Assembly (NCBI RefSeq): GCF_001540865.1
Contig: NC_033622.1
Coordinates: 8,072,584-8,136,583, forward strand
Length of the DNA: 64,000 nt
Direction of reading: 5' to 3'
Source: Ananas comosus
Taxonomy: Eukaryota; Streptophyta; Magnoliopsida; Poales; Bromeliaceae
Below are positions 47,593 to 57,407 of the stretch, piece by piece. The notes under the pieces are model-generated. The model did no database searches. It was given only the letters and a program-made list of their open reading frames with translations, and was not told where the DNA came from. Each line of letters opens with the position of its first letter. The first letter of the stretch is position 1. A program made the position numbers and the translations under genes.

Positions 47593-48585
47593 TCGAGAGC
47601 TCAAAAACTACAGTTTGCAGATTTTTGATTCTTTAGCTCTCGAAAACCTCCCATAACATACTTTTGATCATTTAAACACCTTCGTACTTTCCGAAGTGCA
47701 CCATCCTCGCACTTCGGTCAATTTGACTAAAGTTTGATATTTATTTCACGAATTTTTGGTATATTACAGTGTAAATTTTCTTATACATAATACATACATT
47801 TTAAGTGTTCTAAAATTCACATAAATTCCATTAAGCATAGAGTTGCATCTAAAATGACGTTACGACAAGTATAGAAAACACAGGGGCTATTTCTCCCCGT
47901 TTTCATGAAGCCAAATCCACCGAAAATCAAAACTCTTCGTTTCGCCGAACGGAGGTGTCCACTAGTCTCCTAGCACCCTAAAGATGTAGAAACAAGAGTT
48001 ACACAATCGAAACGAACATCGAAAAGCACAATCTTAAACCATCTAAGCATAAAGGGCATAACTCACCTCTTGTGATGAAATCCCTTCTCAAGCTTCCAAA
48101 GAGAGCAAGAACCCTTCCAACCCAACCTAGAGGAAGGTTCTAAACCCATCAATTAGGTCTCCAAGCCCTCAAATCAAAAATCTCCAAAATAAACCATAAA
48201 ATCCAAATCTAGGGTTTCATCTCCCAAAATCTACCAGAAATAGGTCTAGATGGGAGAAATAAGCAACTAACCTCAAGAGGAGATCCAAACCAAGCTCAAA
48301 ATGCTTTAGGGTTGAAGATTAATCCACCACAAAGCTCCAAGTCCAAGCTCTAAGCCTCCAAAAGTGAGAAATGGGAAAGAGGAAGATGCTCCAAGGCTCC
48401 CTCAAACTTGCTCTCCAACTTCTCATTCTTCTCTTTCTTCTTCTCTCTCTAGAAGTGTAAGGAGGGTGAAAATGAGGGTGAAAGGGAGAGGAAAGGATCT
48501 ATAACCCTTCAAATGTAACAAAATCCACCTAAGTCCCTCTAAAAAGCAACCTGTGCACTGCACGGTCTGGGCAGTTTTCGTGCTG

Positions 48586-48803
48586 AGGGACCGGTCTCCC
48601 CGACACCTGGGATCGGTCTCTCAGCCTGCCCCGCAAAACCACGTTCGGGAACCGGTCTCTCCCCTCCAGGGACCGATCTCTCGGACCCTTCTCACAAAAC
48701 ACACATTCAGAAACCGGTCTCTCCCAGCAAGGGACGGGTTGCCTCAAGTCCTGCCGCAGCACTGCTCTGAGAGGACCGGTCTCTCACATCAGGACCGGTC
48801 CCC
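48586..48803. promoter_or_regulatory. ACCGGT palindrome cluster in LTR A-inner
   Basis: Nine sites at spacings like LTR A1, with several single-base decays (GATCGGTCTC, GACGGGTTGC). Confidence 0.55.
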
Positions 48804-50050
48804 GAGAGTGAAAACTCTCAGGACTTGCCAAAACTCTAGAGATCGAACTTTTAGGCCGAAATACCATCTACGACCTTCCACCAAGTGTGGAAAAGTTCGG
48901 AATACATATCAAACACTCGAACCTCGCAATTTGCAAAGGTCCAGTGTGCTACAGGCCTATTTCTATGTCATCATGTCTCTAACATGGAATATAACAAATG
49001 TTCAATGGCCTAACACTATGTCTCTATGTTACAATTTCACAGTTTACTATGTCAAGTGCCCCTTTATGGCATTTTAGTCCACTAAGTCCAAACATGAGTT
49101 TATTGTTTGCAAATGCATAATTTGAGCAATTTCTAATATAAGAGACATGTTTCCAAGTCACTAACACGAACACTTCTCACATGCATGAAATTTACCCATA
49201 ATGCTCTACTATATAGAATGAAATTTTCATGATACATAAGGCATGCATTTTAAGTGTTCTAAAATTCACATAAATCCTATATAGCATGGATTTGCATTTA
49301 AAAAGACGTTACGATAAGTATAGCAAGCGTAGGGGCCACTTTGCCCCGTTCTCATGAAGCCAAACCCACCACAACTCTTGCAACTCTTCGTAAGCTCCGA
49401 CAAAGATGCCCACTAGTCTCCTAGCACCCTAAAGATGTAGGAACGAGAGTCAAACGAACCATACGAATAATAATAAGCTCAATCTTTAACCATTTAAGCA
49501 TAGAGGGCATAACTCACCTCTTGTGTAGAAATCCCTTCTCAAGCCTCCAAAGAGAGCAAGAACCCTTTCAAACCAACCTAGAGAAAGGTTCTAAACCAAT
49601 TAATTGTGTCCCAAAGCCCCCAAATCAAAAATTTTCAAAATAAACCCTAAAATCCAAATCTAGGGTTCCATCTAGTTTAAAGCTCCAAAACTAGGATCTA
49701 TAGGAAGAAAACTAGCCACTTACATCTAGGATGCTCCAAACCAAGCTCAAAATCCTCAAGAGTTGAAGATTGATCCTCCACAAAGCTCCAACCACAAGCT
49801 CCAAGACACCAAAGGTGCGAAACGAGGGAGAGGAAGATGCTCCAAGGCCTCCAAGCTAGCTCTTCTTCTTCTCCTTCTCCTTCTTCTCCTTCTTTTTCTC
49901 TTTCTAGAGAGTGTAGAGAGAGTGTGAGGGAGAAAAATGAGGGTGAGAGGGAGAGGAAATGGCCTCTAAGCCCTCTCATGCAACAATATCCAAAAGAGCC
50001 CCTCAACTTTGCAACCTGTGCACTACCCTGACTGGGCAGTTTTCGGGCTG

Positions 50051-50321
50051 AGGGACCGGTCTCCCCGCACTTGGGACCAGTCTCTCAGACCCTCCCGCAA
50101 AACACACGTTCGGGAACCGGTCTCTCCCTGCACGGGACTGGTCTCTCAGGTCCATCCCGCAAAACCTGCTCTCGGGAACCGGCCTCTCCCCGCATGGGAC
50201 TGGTCTCTCCCCACGAAAATGTGCTCGGGGACCGGTCTCATCCGCCAGGGATCGGTTGCCTCGCAGACTGCCGCAACACTGTTCCGAGGGGACCGGTCTC
50301 TCCTATCAGGGACCGGTCCCC
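50051..50321. promoter_or_regulatory. ACCGGT palindrome cluster in LTR A-outer
   Basis: About eleven sites in 270 bp, the largest cluster in the window, in the same position relative to the LTR end as in A1. Confidence 0.6.
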
Positions 50322-50920
50322 CAGAGTGAAAGCTCTCAGGACTTGCCAAAACTCCAAAGATCGAACTTTTAGGTCGGAATACCATCTACGACCTTCCACC
50401 AAGTGTGGAAAAGCTCGGAATCTATATCAAACACTCGAACCTCGCAATTTGCATAGGTCCACTGTGTTACACATTGTGACAAGTATGACTTGGAAAGTAG
50501 TATGAATAAATAGGTAGAAACCTATTATGACAATTACATTGTGACTAGTGGCTATGTATCCTCAAGTTGAGGATTGGATCGATACTCATAATAAGTCTTG
50601 GCTTGAGGGAGGTAGCTCCCCTTCGGGCGGTGCGCTTCGGAGTTGGTCACCACTGGGCGTGGTAAAGTCCCCCCAGAGGACGGTCCCTAGGGTGGGTCGA
50701 GTCTCCCGTTATTAAGAAATTTTGAGTTGTGAGTTATTGGGGTTAACAAGGTTAACCGGCAAGATTGGGTAAAAGCCAAAGTAAAGTATGGAACAAGCAT
50801 GCATGCAGGAGCATTCATTAGTCGATTATATATATCCATTGACAGTTTTCTTGCAGGTATAGTATTAGCATTAGTATGGTTGCTATTTCTCTTCCTTTGA
50901 TATACTTATGCCTGAATAGA

Positions 50921-50990
50921 CCTAGTGGGTAAGTCGGCGAGGTCAGTTGCCGAACCCACTGGGAACTTCGTTGTAGTTCCCACACCACTA
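50921..50990 (+). other. Conserved LTR double hairpin (element D), best example
   Basis: Outer stem CCTAGTGGG (50921-50929) with CCCACTGGG (50955-50963). Inside it, TCGGC (50934-50938) pairs with GCCGA (50949-50953). A second hairpin GGGAACT (50961-50967) / AGTTCCC (50975-50981) follows and shares GGG with the first. It lies about 500 bp before the LTR end. Confidence 0.65.
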
Positions 50991-51463
50991 ACCCTACAGA
51001 TCCGAGCACGAGCGGGGCGGCGGAGGACCGAGGCAAGAGTATTGCGCCATAGCTAGTGGCCACCGGGACTTATGCATTAGTCATTCCTTTTGCCTACATG
51101 TATCAACTTTTATTTTGTTGGTTTAGAATTGTAAAGTTGAAAACATATCATGTATTTTGGAGAATGATAGAAATGTAAAGAATTATGGATGAAAGCAAAA
51201 TGAATGTAATAGTTTTAGTTATAAGTATTTGGTTTAAATGTAATCAAATATTGTGTATTGTTGTATGCTTAGCTTAGAGCTTCGCTTCCGTTGTTGCTTG
51301 CCCTCGTGCAAGCCTTGTATAATTGTAAAATCTCTTAGTTGTTTGTTTAGTTATACATGTCGTTTGAGCCTTGGGCGGATAGGGGAGATGCTGTCCGTTC
51401 GGCGTTTGTTGACGTGACGCGAACCCGACCAAATTGGCAGGGATTGGGGCGTGACAGATATAA

Positions 51464-51475
51464 TGGTATTAGAGC
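51464..51475 (+). other. Primer binding site of element D
   Basis: TGGTATTAGAGC, one C-to-T change from the perfect iMet site, seven bases after the LTR end. Confidence 0.85.
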
Positions 51476-51800
51476 GATTGGACGAAAGCAAAGGTCTAGG
51501 ATGGACTTAGGAACCCTAGGATTGGAGACCTTAGGGACTTAGAAAACGTTTAACGTGGACTTGGTAATTGCGGAAGCTAATTGATTGGGTTGATATTGGT
51601 ACTTCTCTAAAAGGAATTAGAGATGAATTCAAGTGCTTAATTGTTTTCTTCTTAAGGGATCTTGTGGGGCGGCCGACCACATAACACCGAGAGTTGGAAA
51701 TAATTATGCTTGATTGCTTTCGCTTAATTGGGTAGTTATTTGGAACGTGTAAGAGTCACGTGTGTCGAGTACCAATGCGTGTGATACGTTTCAGGAACAA

Positions 51801-54800
51801 ATGTCCCCGAGACGCTACACGCGTAGAGCCGCTTCGGCACTGCCTGATGAAGTGCCCGAGCAGACAGGATCAGATGAAGTGCGCGAGCTGCGAGCCCAAG
51901 TAGCGGCATTGGCCGGGGCTATGCGGCTACAGGGGGAGCAAATTGGACAGCTCCACGAGATGATGGCGCGATAGGCGACGGCGGTGGCATCTGTGCCGAC
52001 GGATCCGCCCGCACCTATTGCTCCTGTAGCACCACCGCCTGTGGTGGCGGCAGCACTGGTGACGGCTATTCCTCCGACGACATCGGGTTCATCGGCCCCT
52101 ATTCCCGATGTACTTGAGGCCGAGCAGGAGCGATCGTTGGCGGCGCTGACGGCATTCAAGCGATTCAACTCACCACCCTTCAACGGCGATATGAAGGATC
52201 CGTGGTCGGTGGAGTCATGGTTGGCCGCGATGGAGGCCTTGTTCGAGGATATCTACACCCTTGAGAAGGATAAGGTTCACCTTGCGGCTCACTGTTTCGA
52301 TGGGTCGACGAGGTTATGGTGGACATAGGCGAAGAAGAATCATTCGTTGGATCACGCTTCCGTTACTTGGGAGGCGTTTCGGGAGATGCTACTCATGGAG
52401 TATTTTTCCGAGAGTGACAAGCGAAAAATCAAGGAGAATTTTCGAAAGTTGAGGCAAGGAAGTCGCACGGTGCGGGAGTACGAGAGGTAGTTCACGAACC
52501 TAGTCAACTGCGTGCCGAGCTTGGTTCACGGCGATAGGGACCGGGCGGAGGCTTTTGAGTGCGGGTTGCGACCCGAAATATTCAAGGTTATTCATGCATT
52601 CCGCTTGAAGACCTACGAGGAGGTACTTGACCGTGCGCTTTGGGTAGAGCGCGGCAATGCTATTGTGCGAGAGGAGCGCGAGGTATTTGAGAAGGACAAG
52701 GAAAGGGATAAGTCCAAGAAGCGGGCATCTAGTGGATCCGCGGGGCAGTCGAGTTCTAAGCGACCCCCTCGACATCAGCGATCACAGTGGCGGGGAGGTA
52801 GGAGTCAGACACAGAGCCAGACTACCTACCCGTGCGTGATATGCGGCGGAGATCATAGAGTCGCTACTTGCCCACAGCGGGAGGGGCGATGCTTCCGATG
52901 TGGCCAACTGGGGCACATGAGCCGAGAGTATCCAGGCAGTGCATCATCTGATCCGTCATCAGCTTCAGTCCAGTACACTCCGCGACGGCAGGCGGGACTG
53001 CCACCCGCTATATCAGCTAGACGTTCATCTGCGCCTCGTCAGCCGGAGGCTTCTCGAGCACCTAGTGGGCTGGTTTTTGCCACTCAGGTGGAGAAGCAGC
53101 CGATTCCAGTCCCCGACGACGTCGTGGTAGGTATTATCTTGATTAGAGGCACTAGAGCTAGAGCTGTATTCGACATGGGTGCATCTCATTCATTCATTGA
53201 TGCATCATTCGCTAAGACTCATGACATAGAGATCACACATAATGAAGATTATTGGTCGGTGAATACTTCAGAGCATTTGTTTCATGTGCATGACGAGTGC
53301 TTGGCGTGTCTGGTACAGATAGGCGATTAGATCATGCCGATCGACCTTTTGGTATTAAATCAAATGTGGGGCTTCGATGTAATCTTGGGGATCAATTGGC
53401 TCTCCAAGTATTACGCGGTCATAGATTGTGAAAGTAAGATGATCACATTCCATGAACCTAATCAAGAAGAATTGGTATATCGGGCTTGTAAAAGTAGGCG
53501 CTTCGCGGCGACCGTATCGGCGGCGAAAGCGGGGAAAATGATTAAGGGTAGTTGTAAGGCCTATTTGGCGACCATCGTAGGCGCCCAAAAGGAGTACCCA
53601 AAACATGAAGGTATTCGGGTAGTATGCGAGTACTCGGATGTGTTTCCGGCGGAGTTACCGGGATTGCCACCGGACCGGGAAGTCGAGTTCGTCATTGACT
53701 TAATTCCCGGGGCGGCGCCAATATCGAAGGCTCCGTATAGAATGGCACCGGTTGAGCTAAAGGAGCTAAAGGCCCAGTTGAAAGACTTGCTCGATAAAGG
53801 CTTTGTACGGCCGAGCGTGTCTCCGTGGGGAGCTCTGGTGCTATTTGTAAAGAAAAAGGATGGCACGCTTCAACTTTGCGTTCACTATCGCGAGTTGAAC
53901 AAAGTGTAAGAACAAGTACCCATTGCCGAGAATTGACGATCTATTCGATCAGTTTCAAGGGTCAAAGGTATATTCTAAAATCGATCTTCAATTGGGGTAT
54001 CATCAGTTGAAGATACGGCCCAAGGATGTGCATGCGTACCGTACGCGGTATAGCTACTATGAGTTCACAATCATGCCATTCGGGCTTACTTATGCCCCGG
54101 CGGCTTTTATGGACTTAATGAATCGAGTCTTCCGTCCGCTATTGGACCAGTGCGTCGTGGTATTCATTGACGACGTATTGGTATATTCTTGGACCGAGAA
54201 AGAACACGAGGAGCATTTGAGGATCGTGTTGGAGACACTCCGAAAAGAAAAGCTTTATGCAAAACTAAAGAAATGTGAGTTTTGGCTTTCGGAGGTTACT
54301 TTCTTGGGTCACGTTATATCCGGTGATGGCATCTCGGTGGACCCAAAGAAAGTGGAGGCTATTAAAGATTGGCCTCACCCGACAAGTGTATCGGAGATTC
54401 GTAGCTTTTTGGGACTTGCGGGCTACTACCGGCGGTTCGTGGAGGGGTTTGCTAAGATAACTACTCCACTAACGCGCCTTATCTACAAGGGGATAAAGTA
54501 TGTTTGGAGCCCCGAGTGTAAGCGTAGCTTCGAGGAGCTGAAGACAAAGTTGACATCGACCCCGGTACTTGCTTTGCCTACGCTGGGGGAGAGCTATATA
54601 GTATACAATGATGCCTCTTATATCGGTCTCAGGTGTGTATTGATGCAAAATGGCAGAGTTATAGCTTATGCTTCGCGCCAATTAAAGAATTATGAAAAGA
54701 ACTACCCGATTCACGATCTCGAGCTAGCAGCGGTTATCTTCGCGCTAAAATTGTAGAGGCATTACTTGTACGGTGAGCATTGTGAGATCTACACCGATCA

Positions 54801-55253
54801 TAAAAGTCTCAAATACTTGTTCACCCAGAAGGAGTTAAATTTGCGTCAGCGGCGGTGGTTGGAGTTGCTAAAAGATTATGATATCACGATTCTCTACCAC
54901 CCCGGAAAATCAAATGTTGTGGCCGATGCTCAAAGTAGAAAGTCGGCGAAAAATTTGGCGACGGCAATTACACCCCAATCGGCTTTGCAAAAGGAGATGC
55001 AACGGTTTGGACTTGAAGTTGTGGCGCCGGAGGTGCCGGCAACACTTGCCACGTTGATTATACAACCGACCTTGTTGGAGAAAATTAAAGAATTGCAAGT
55101 TTCCGATTTATTTCTCTAGAAGATGCAGGGTAAAGTTGAGAGCGGTAGTGCCGATGATTTTGGCATTAGGAACACGACGAACGGGAAGAAACGTGGGAAC
55201 TTGAGGACGTGAGGAGAGAGCGTCATTCTCATCTCTTAGAAGAGCTAGAGTGA
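51801..55253 (+). pseudogene. Gag-pol remnant of element D, integrase deleted
   Basis: Start MSPRRYTRRAAS. One frame is broken by TAG at 51972, 52326, 52488 and 53328, then by a small deletion after RELNKV at about 53907 that shifts frame. Next come the RT palm with FIDD at 54163-54174, TAG at 54754, RNase H with [10 protein letters not shown], and TAG near 55118. Protease reads DMGASHSF (DTG lost), and the zinc knuckle ends REY where Cys is expected. Almost all of integrase is missing: about 60 bp after the RNase H linker, the sequence jumps to the last ~20 codons of a chromodomain (a WELEDV-like stretch ending at TGA 55251). The lesions rule out activity. The order gag-PR-RT-RH with a chromodomain remnant places it in Tekay/Del. 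Confidence 0.88.
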
Positions 55254-55305
55254 GGTATGAGTTTTAGATTGCGATCAAGTTAGTTTCGCGGACGAAACTA
55301 ATTTT

Positions 55306-55318
55306 AAGGGGTGGAGAA
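55306..55318 (+). other. Polypurine tract of element D
   Basis: AAGGGGTGGAGAA immediately before the 3' LTR. Confidence 0.9.
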
Positions 55319-56544
55319 TGTAACATATTGAAACCCGGAAGAAATTATCAAATTTTAGCCAAATTGACTAAAGTATGCGAAAAAGATAGATGGACAAGTT
55401 GCATTTAGCATTCCAATGATGTTGGAAGGGCTAAAAGTAAGTTTAGAAAGAGTTAGAAGGGTTTTAGCACCGACCAGTGCGAAGTAGAGTCGAATTGGAG
55501 CTAAAACTGCAATCTGGGCAAAGTGTACTAGTACAACCATCGAGTTGTCACCGGTAATAGCCCAGTAGCTCGAGCAGAGTAAGCTTTCGGGTTTGAGATC
55601 TTCGTAGAAACTGTACCGGTACACCCCTGGTGTGTACCAGTACACTTTGGTAAAATCTGAGGGAAATGCTCTCGGGTTGCCTCTGCGTAATCGTGTAACC
55701 GGTAACAGCCCAAAGTGTACCGGTACACTTTGGTCTGGCAGCAGTTTTGAAGTCTATTGCAAATAAGACTTTTTGGGTGGCCTTGTTGCAATTGTTGCAC
55801 ACTATATGGGAGCCTATCTCCCCTCTCTTCATGGCAGGGACCTCCATTCTCTCTTTCTCTCATTTCTCTCTTTCTCTCTCTAGAACTCTTGCTCTAGGGC
55901 AAGGAGGAGGTGGAGAAGAAGCAAGGAGAAGGTGGTTTTGGTGGAGTTGAGGGTGCTAGAAGCTCTCCAACAAGAAGGAGCTTGGTATAGCTTGGGCAAA
56001 GATGAGTTCTCTTGCAAGTAGAACTCTAGGGTTTGGTTTTAAACATTAAGTTTTGGAGTTTTGATTCTCTAATAAGCTTAGGAACCCTCTAGAGCTTAGA
56101 ATACCATGAAAACCATGATTTTCTTGAGGTGCTTCCATGGTGGATTATTAGGGTTCACTATAGATGCCCTAGGAATGGTCTAAATAGATTTGAAACAAGA
56201 TTAGAGAGCTTCCTAGGTGATTTTAAGCTATCATTTGCTTAGAGATGAGATCAATCTAGGAGAAATTTAAATATGGCATTGTTAGAGTATGAATTTTGGG
56301 GCTTTTACCTCCGGTTATTTTCGAGGTAAATTGATCTCTTGGAAACCTAATTGGTGGTATTTCCGACGCGTGGGACAACTCCGTTTTACGTTACGAAAAG
56401 GTTAAGTAAGAGATCTTGTATATAGGGCCTAATTTGGCTTTATTTTGAGTTTAAGTCGCGGGAGAGGCGTCCTAAAATCACGAGAGTCGAACTACAACCC
56501 ATCTACAATATTTAAGGTGAGGATGCACACCGAAATCATCGGAT
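55319..56544 (+). mobile_element. 3' LTR of element D, truncated
   Basis: 1,226 bp that match 39410 to about 40610, then stop near GGATTC, where a CACTA transposon end begins. The remaining ~1.2 kb is absent. Confidence 0.85.
55612..55733. promoter_or_regulatory. TACCGGTA palindromes, one of 24 bp, in D's 3' LTR
   Basis: TGTACCGGTACA at 55612 and 55716. The second again sits in the perfect 24-bp palindrome (55710-55733). The middle site of the 5' LTR has decayed to TGTACCAGTACA. Confidence 0.65.
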
Positions 56545-56608
56545 TCAGCACTTTTTTGACATGTACCTACATTTAAAAGTGTCGCTATAGACCGTTTTTG
56601 TTGTAGTG
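56545..56608 (-). mobile_element. Terminal fragment of a CACTA (EnSpm-type) DNA transposon
   Basis: Read on the minus strand from 56608 it begins CACTACAACAAAAACGG, a typical plant CACTA terminus, followed by subterminal AGTGTCGC / AAAAGTG words. Only about 64 bp remain, and I find no second terminus in the window. Confidence 0.65.
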
Positions 56609-57316
56609 AGAAGATACTCTTCTTCTTCTTCTTAGTCTTCCTCTTCCTTCTTCTTCTTCTCCTTCTTCTTCTTCCTCTCATTCTTCTTCTCATTCTTTTC
56701 TTTCTAGAGAGAGAGGGAAGGAGTATGAGAGGGAGAGAGAGCAAATGAAAGGGAGAGAGGGGTCCCCCAACCTCTCTTATAAGCCATTTTGCAAATAAGC
56801 CCCTCAACTTTTCATCTATGAAACAGCTTTGCCTGGGCATTTCCCAAAGTGAGGGACCGGTCCTAGCTCTGGGAGACCGGTCCCCGAGAGCCTCACATTC
56901 TGGCAGAGGGGATTTCGCGTTCGGGAACCGGTCCTTACCTGAGAGATCGATCTCCGGAAGACCGGTCCTTGTCTGAGAGACCGGTTCCCGAGAGTTGGAT
57001 TTTCGGGACTTAGCCAAATTTCAGCTTATCTCGCTGGGTTAACGTTTGGGGACCAGTTCCTACCTGCCAGAGTCCAGTTGCATCAAGGATCCCCGCCGGC
57101 CTAGCCTGATGGGACCGGTCCCTCCCTGCCAGGGACCGGTCCCCGAGAGCAAATTCTGCTCCGGTGCAGATTTTACACTGCTGCTCTCGCGGACTCTTCC
57201 TTAATGCACTTTATGCATTCTAAACATCTTCGGACTTTCCGAAGCTTATACCCTCGACGATTAGTCGATTCCAGACGAAGTCTAATCCTCAGATTTCGAG
57301 AATTCACTTCCTTACA
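56609..57316 (-). mobile_element. 3' LTR of element E, 5' part only
   Basis: Minus-strand start TGTAAGGAAGTG directly after the polypurine tract. It carries the ACCGGT cluster and CT-rich leader, then is cut off at the CACTA fragment after 708 bp (a full LTR is about 2.6 kb). Confidence 0.85.
56852..57145. promoter_or_regulatory. ACCGGT palindrome cluster in element E LTR
   Basis: Ten or so GAGACCGGT / GGGACCGGTCC sites upstream (minus strand) of CTTATAAG near 56776. Confidence 0.55.
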
Positions 57317-57330
57317 TCCTCCCCACCTTA
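57317..57330 (-). other. Polypurine tract of element E
   Basis: Minus-strand TAAGGTGGGGAGGA next to the LTR start. Confidence 0.85.
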
Positions 57331-57407
57331 AAAGAGTTTCATCCTCGAAACGAACTCAATACTACAAAACTTACTTAGAACCTTAAATTCTAAACTCATA
57401 CCTCAAC

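Larger units (their letters stand above)
42825..47768 (-). mobile_element. Element C: truncated Tekay-type retrotransposon
   Basis: On the minus strand: complete 5' LTR (47768-45078), primer site, leader, gag and protease. It then stops abruptly at the start of the RT linker (about 42825) and continues as LTR A-inner. RT, RNase H, integrase and the 3' LTR are absent. The five bases after its outer end are GTGTA; the partner duplication was lost with the deleted target DNA. Confidence 0.85.
45078..47768 (-). mobile_element. 5' LTR of element C
   Basis: 2,691 bp. Minus-strand start is TGTAATATACC and end GGGGCGTGAGA, where the canonical end in the other families is GACA. TTTGTTCTTTG-type pyrimidine repeats lie at 45745-45830. 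A 270-codon plus-strand frame here is hydrophobic and unlike any known protein; I treat it as chance. Confidence 0.85.
41932..48953 (-). mobile_element. Solo LTR A-inner, reverse, split and partly deleted by element C
   Basis: Starts TGTCACGCCCTGGG and ends AGTGTGCTACA, with perfect duplications GGCCT at 41927-41931 and 48954-48958. The retained pieces are 41932 to about 42824 and 47769-48953. About 0.42 kb of LTR between them, present in A-outer, is missing at the element C junction. Confidence 0.9.
40879..50471 (-). mobile_element. Solo LTR A-outer, reverse, carrying nested LTR A-inner
   Basis: Starts TGTCACGCCCCGAG and ends CACTGTGTTACA, with perfect duplications CATTG at 40874-40878 and 50472-50476. 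Excluding the nested insertion, 40879-41931 and 48959-50471 give 2,566 bp, the size of copies A1 and A2, and the ends match them in reverse. Confidence 0.92.
39410..51456 (+). mobile_element. 5' LTR of element D, interrupted
   Basis: TGTAACATATTGAAACC to GGGGCGTGACA. The halves match the copy at 55319 (left half) and solo LTR B (right half). The break at 40878/50472 is bounded by CATTG duplications. TATATAG at 39892 with a CT-rich leader after it marks the promoter. Confidence 0.9.
39410..56544 (+). mobile_element. Element D: decayed Tekay-type retrotransposon with a nest in its 5' LTR
   Basis: Parts in order: 5' LTR (39410-40878 plus 50477-51456, together 2,449 bp), primer site, gag-pol remnant 51801-55253, polypurine tract, and a truncated 3' LTR (55319-56544). 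A 9.6-kb nested insertion sits in the 5' LTR. The left flank is ATACA; the right end is lost, so the target duplication cannot be checked. D is older than everything nested in it. Confidence 0.88.

Noticed and set aside
50051..50321. CRISPR-like array of short spaced repeats
   Set aside because: Plant nuclear DNA; spacing is irregular, the repeats are palindromic hexamer cores, and the spacers are shared between LTR copies.
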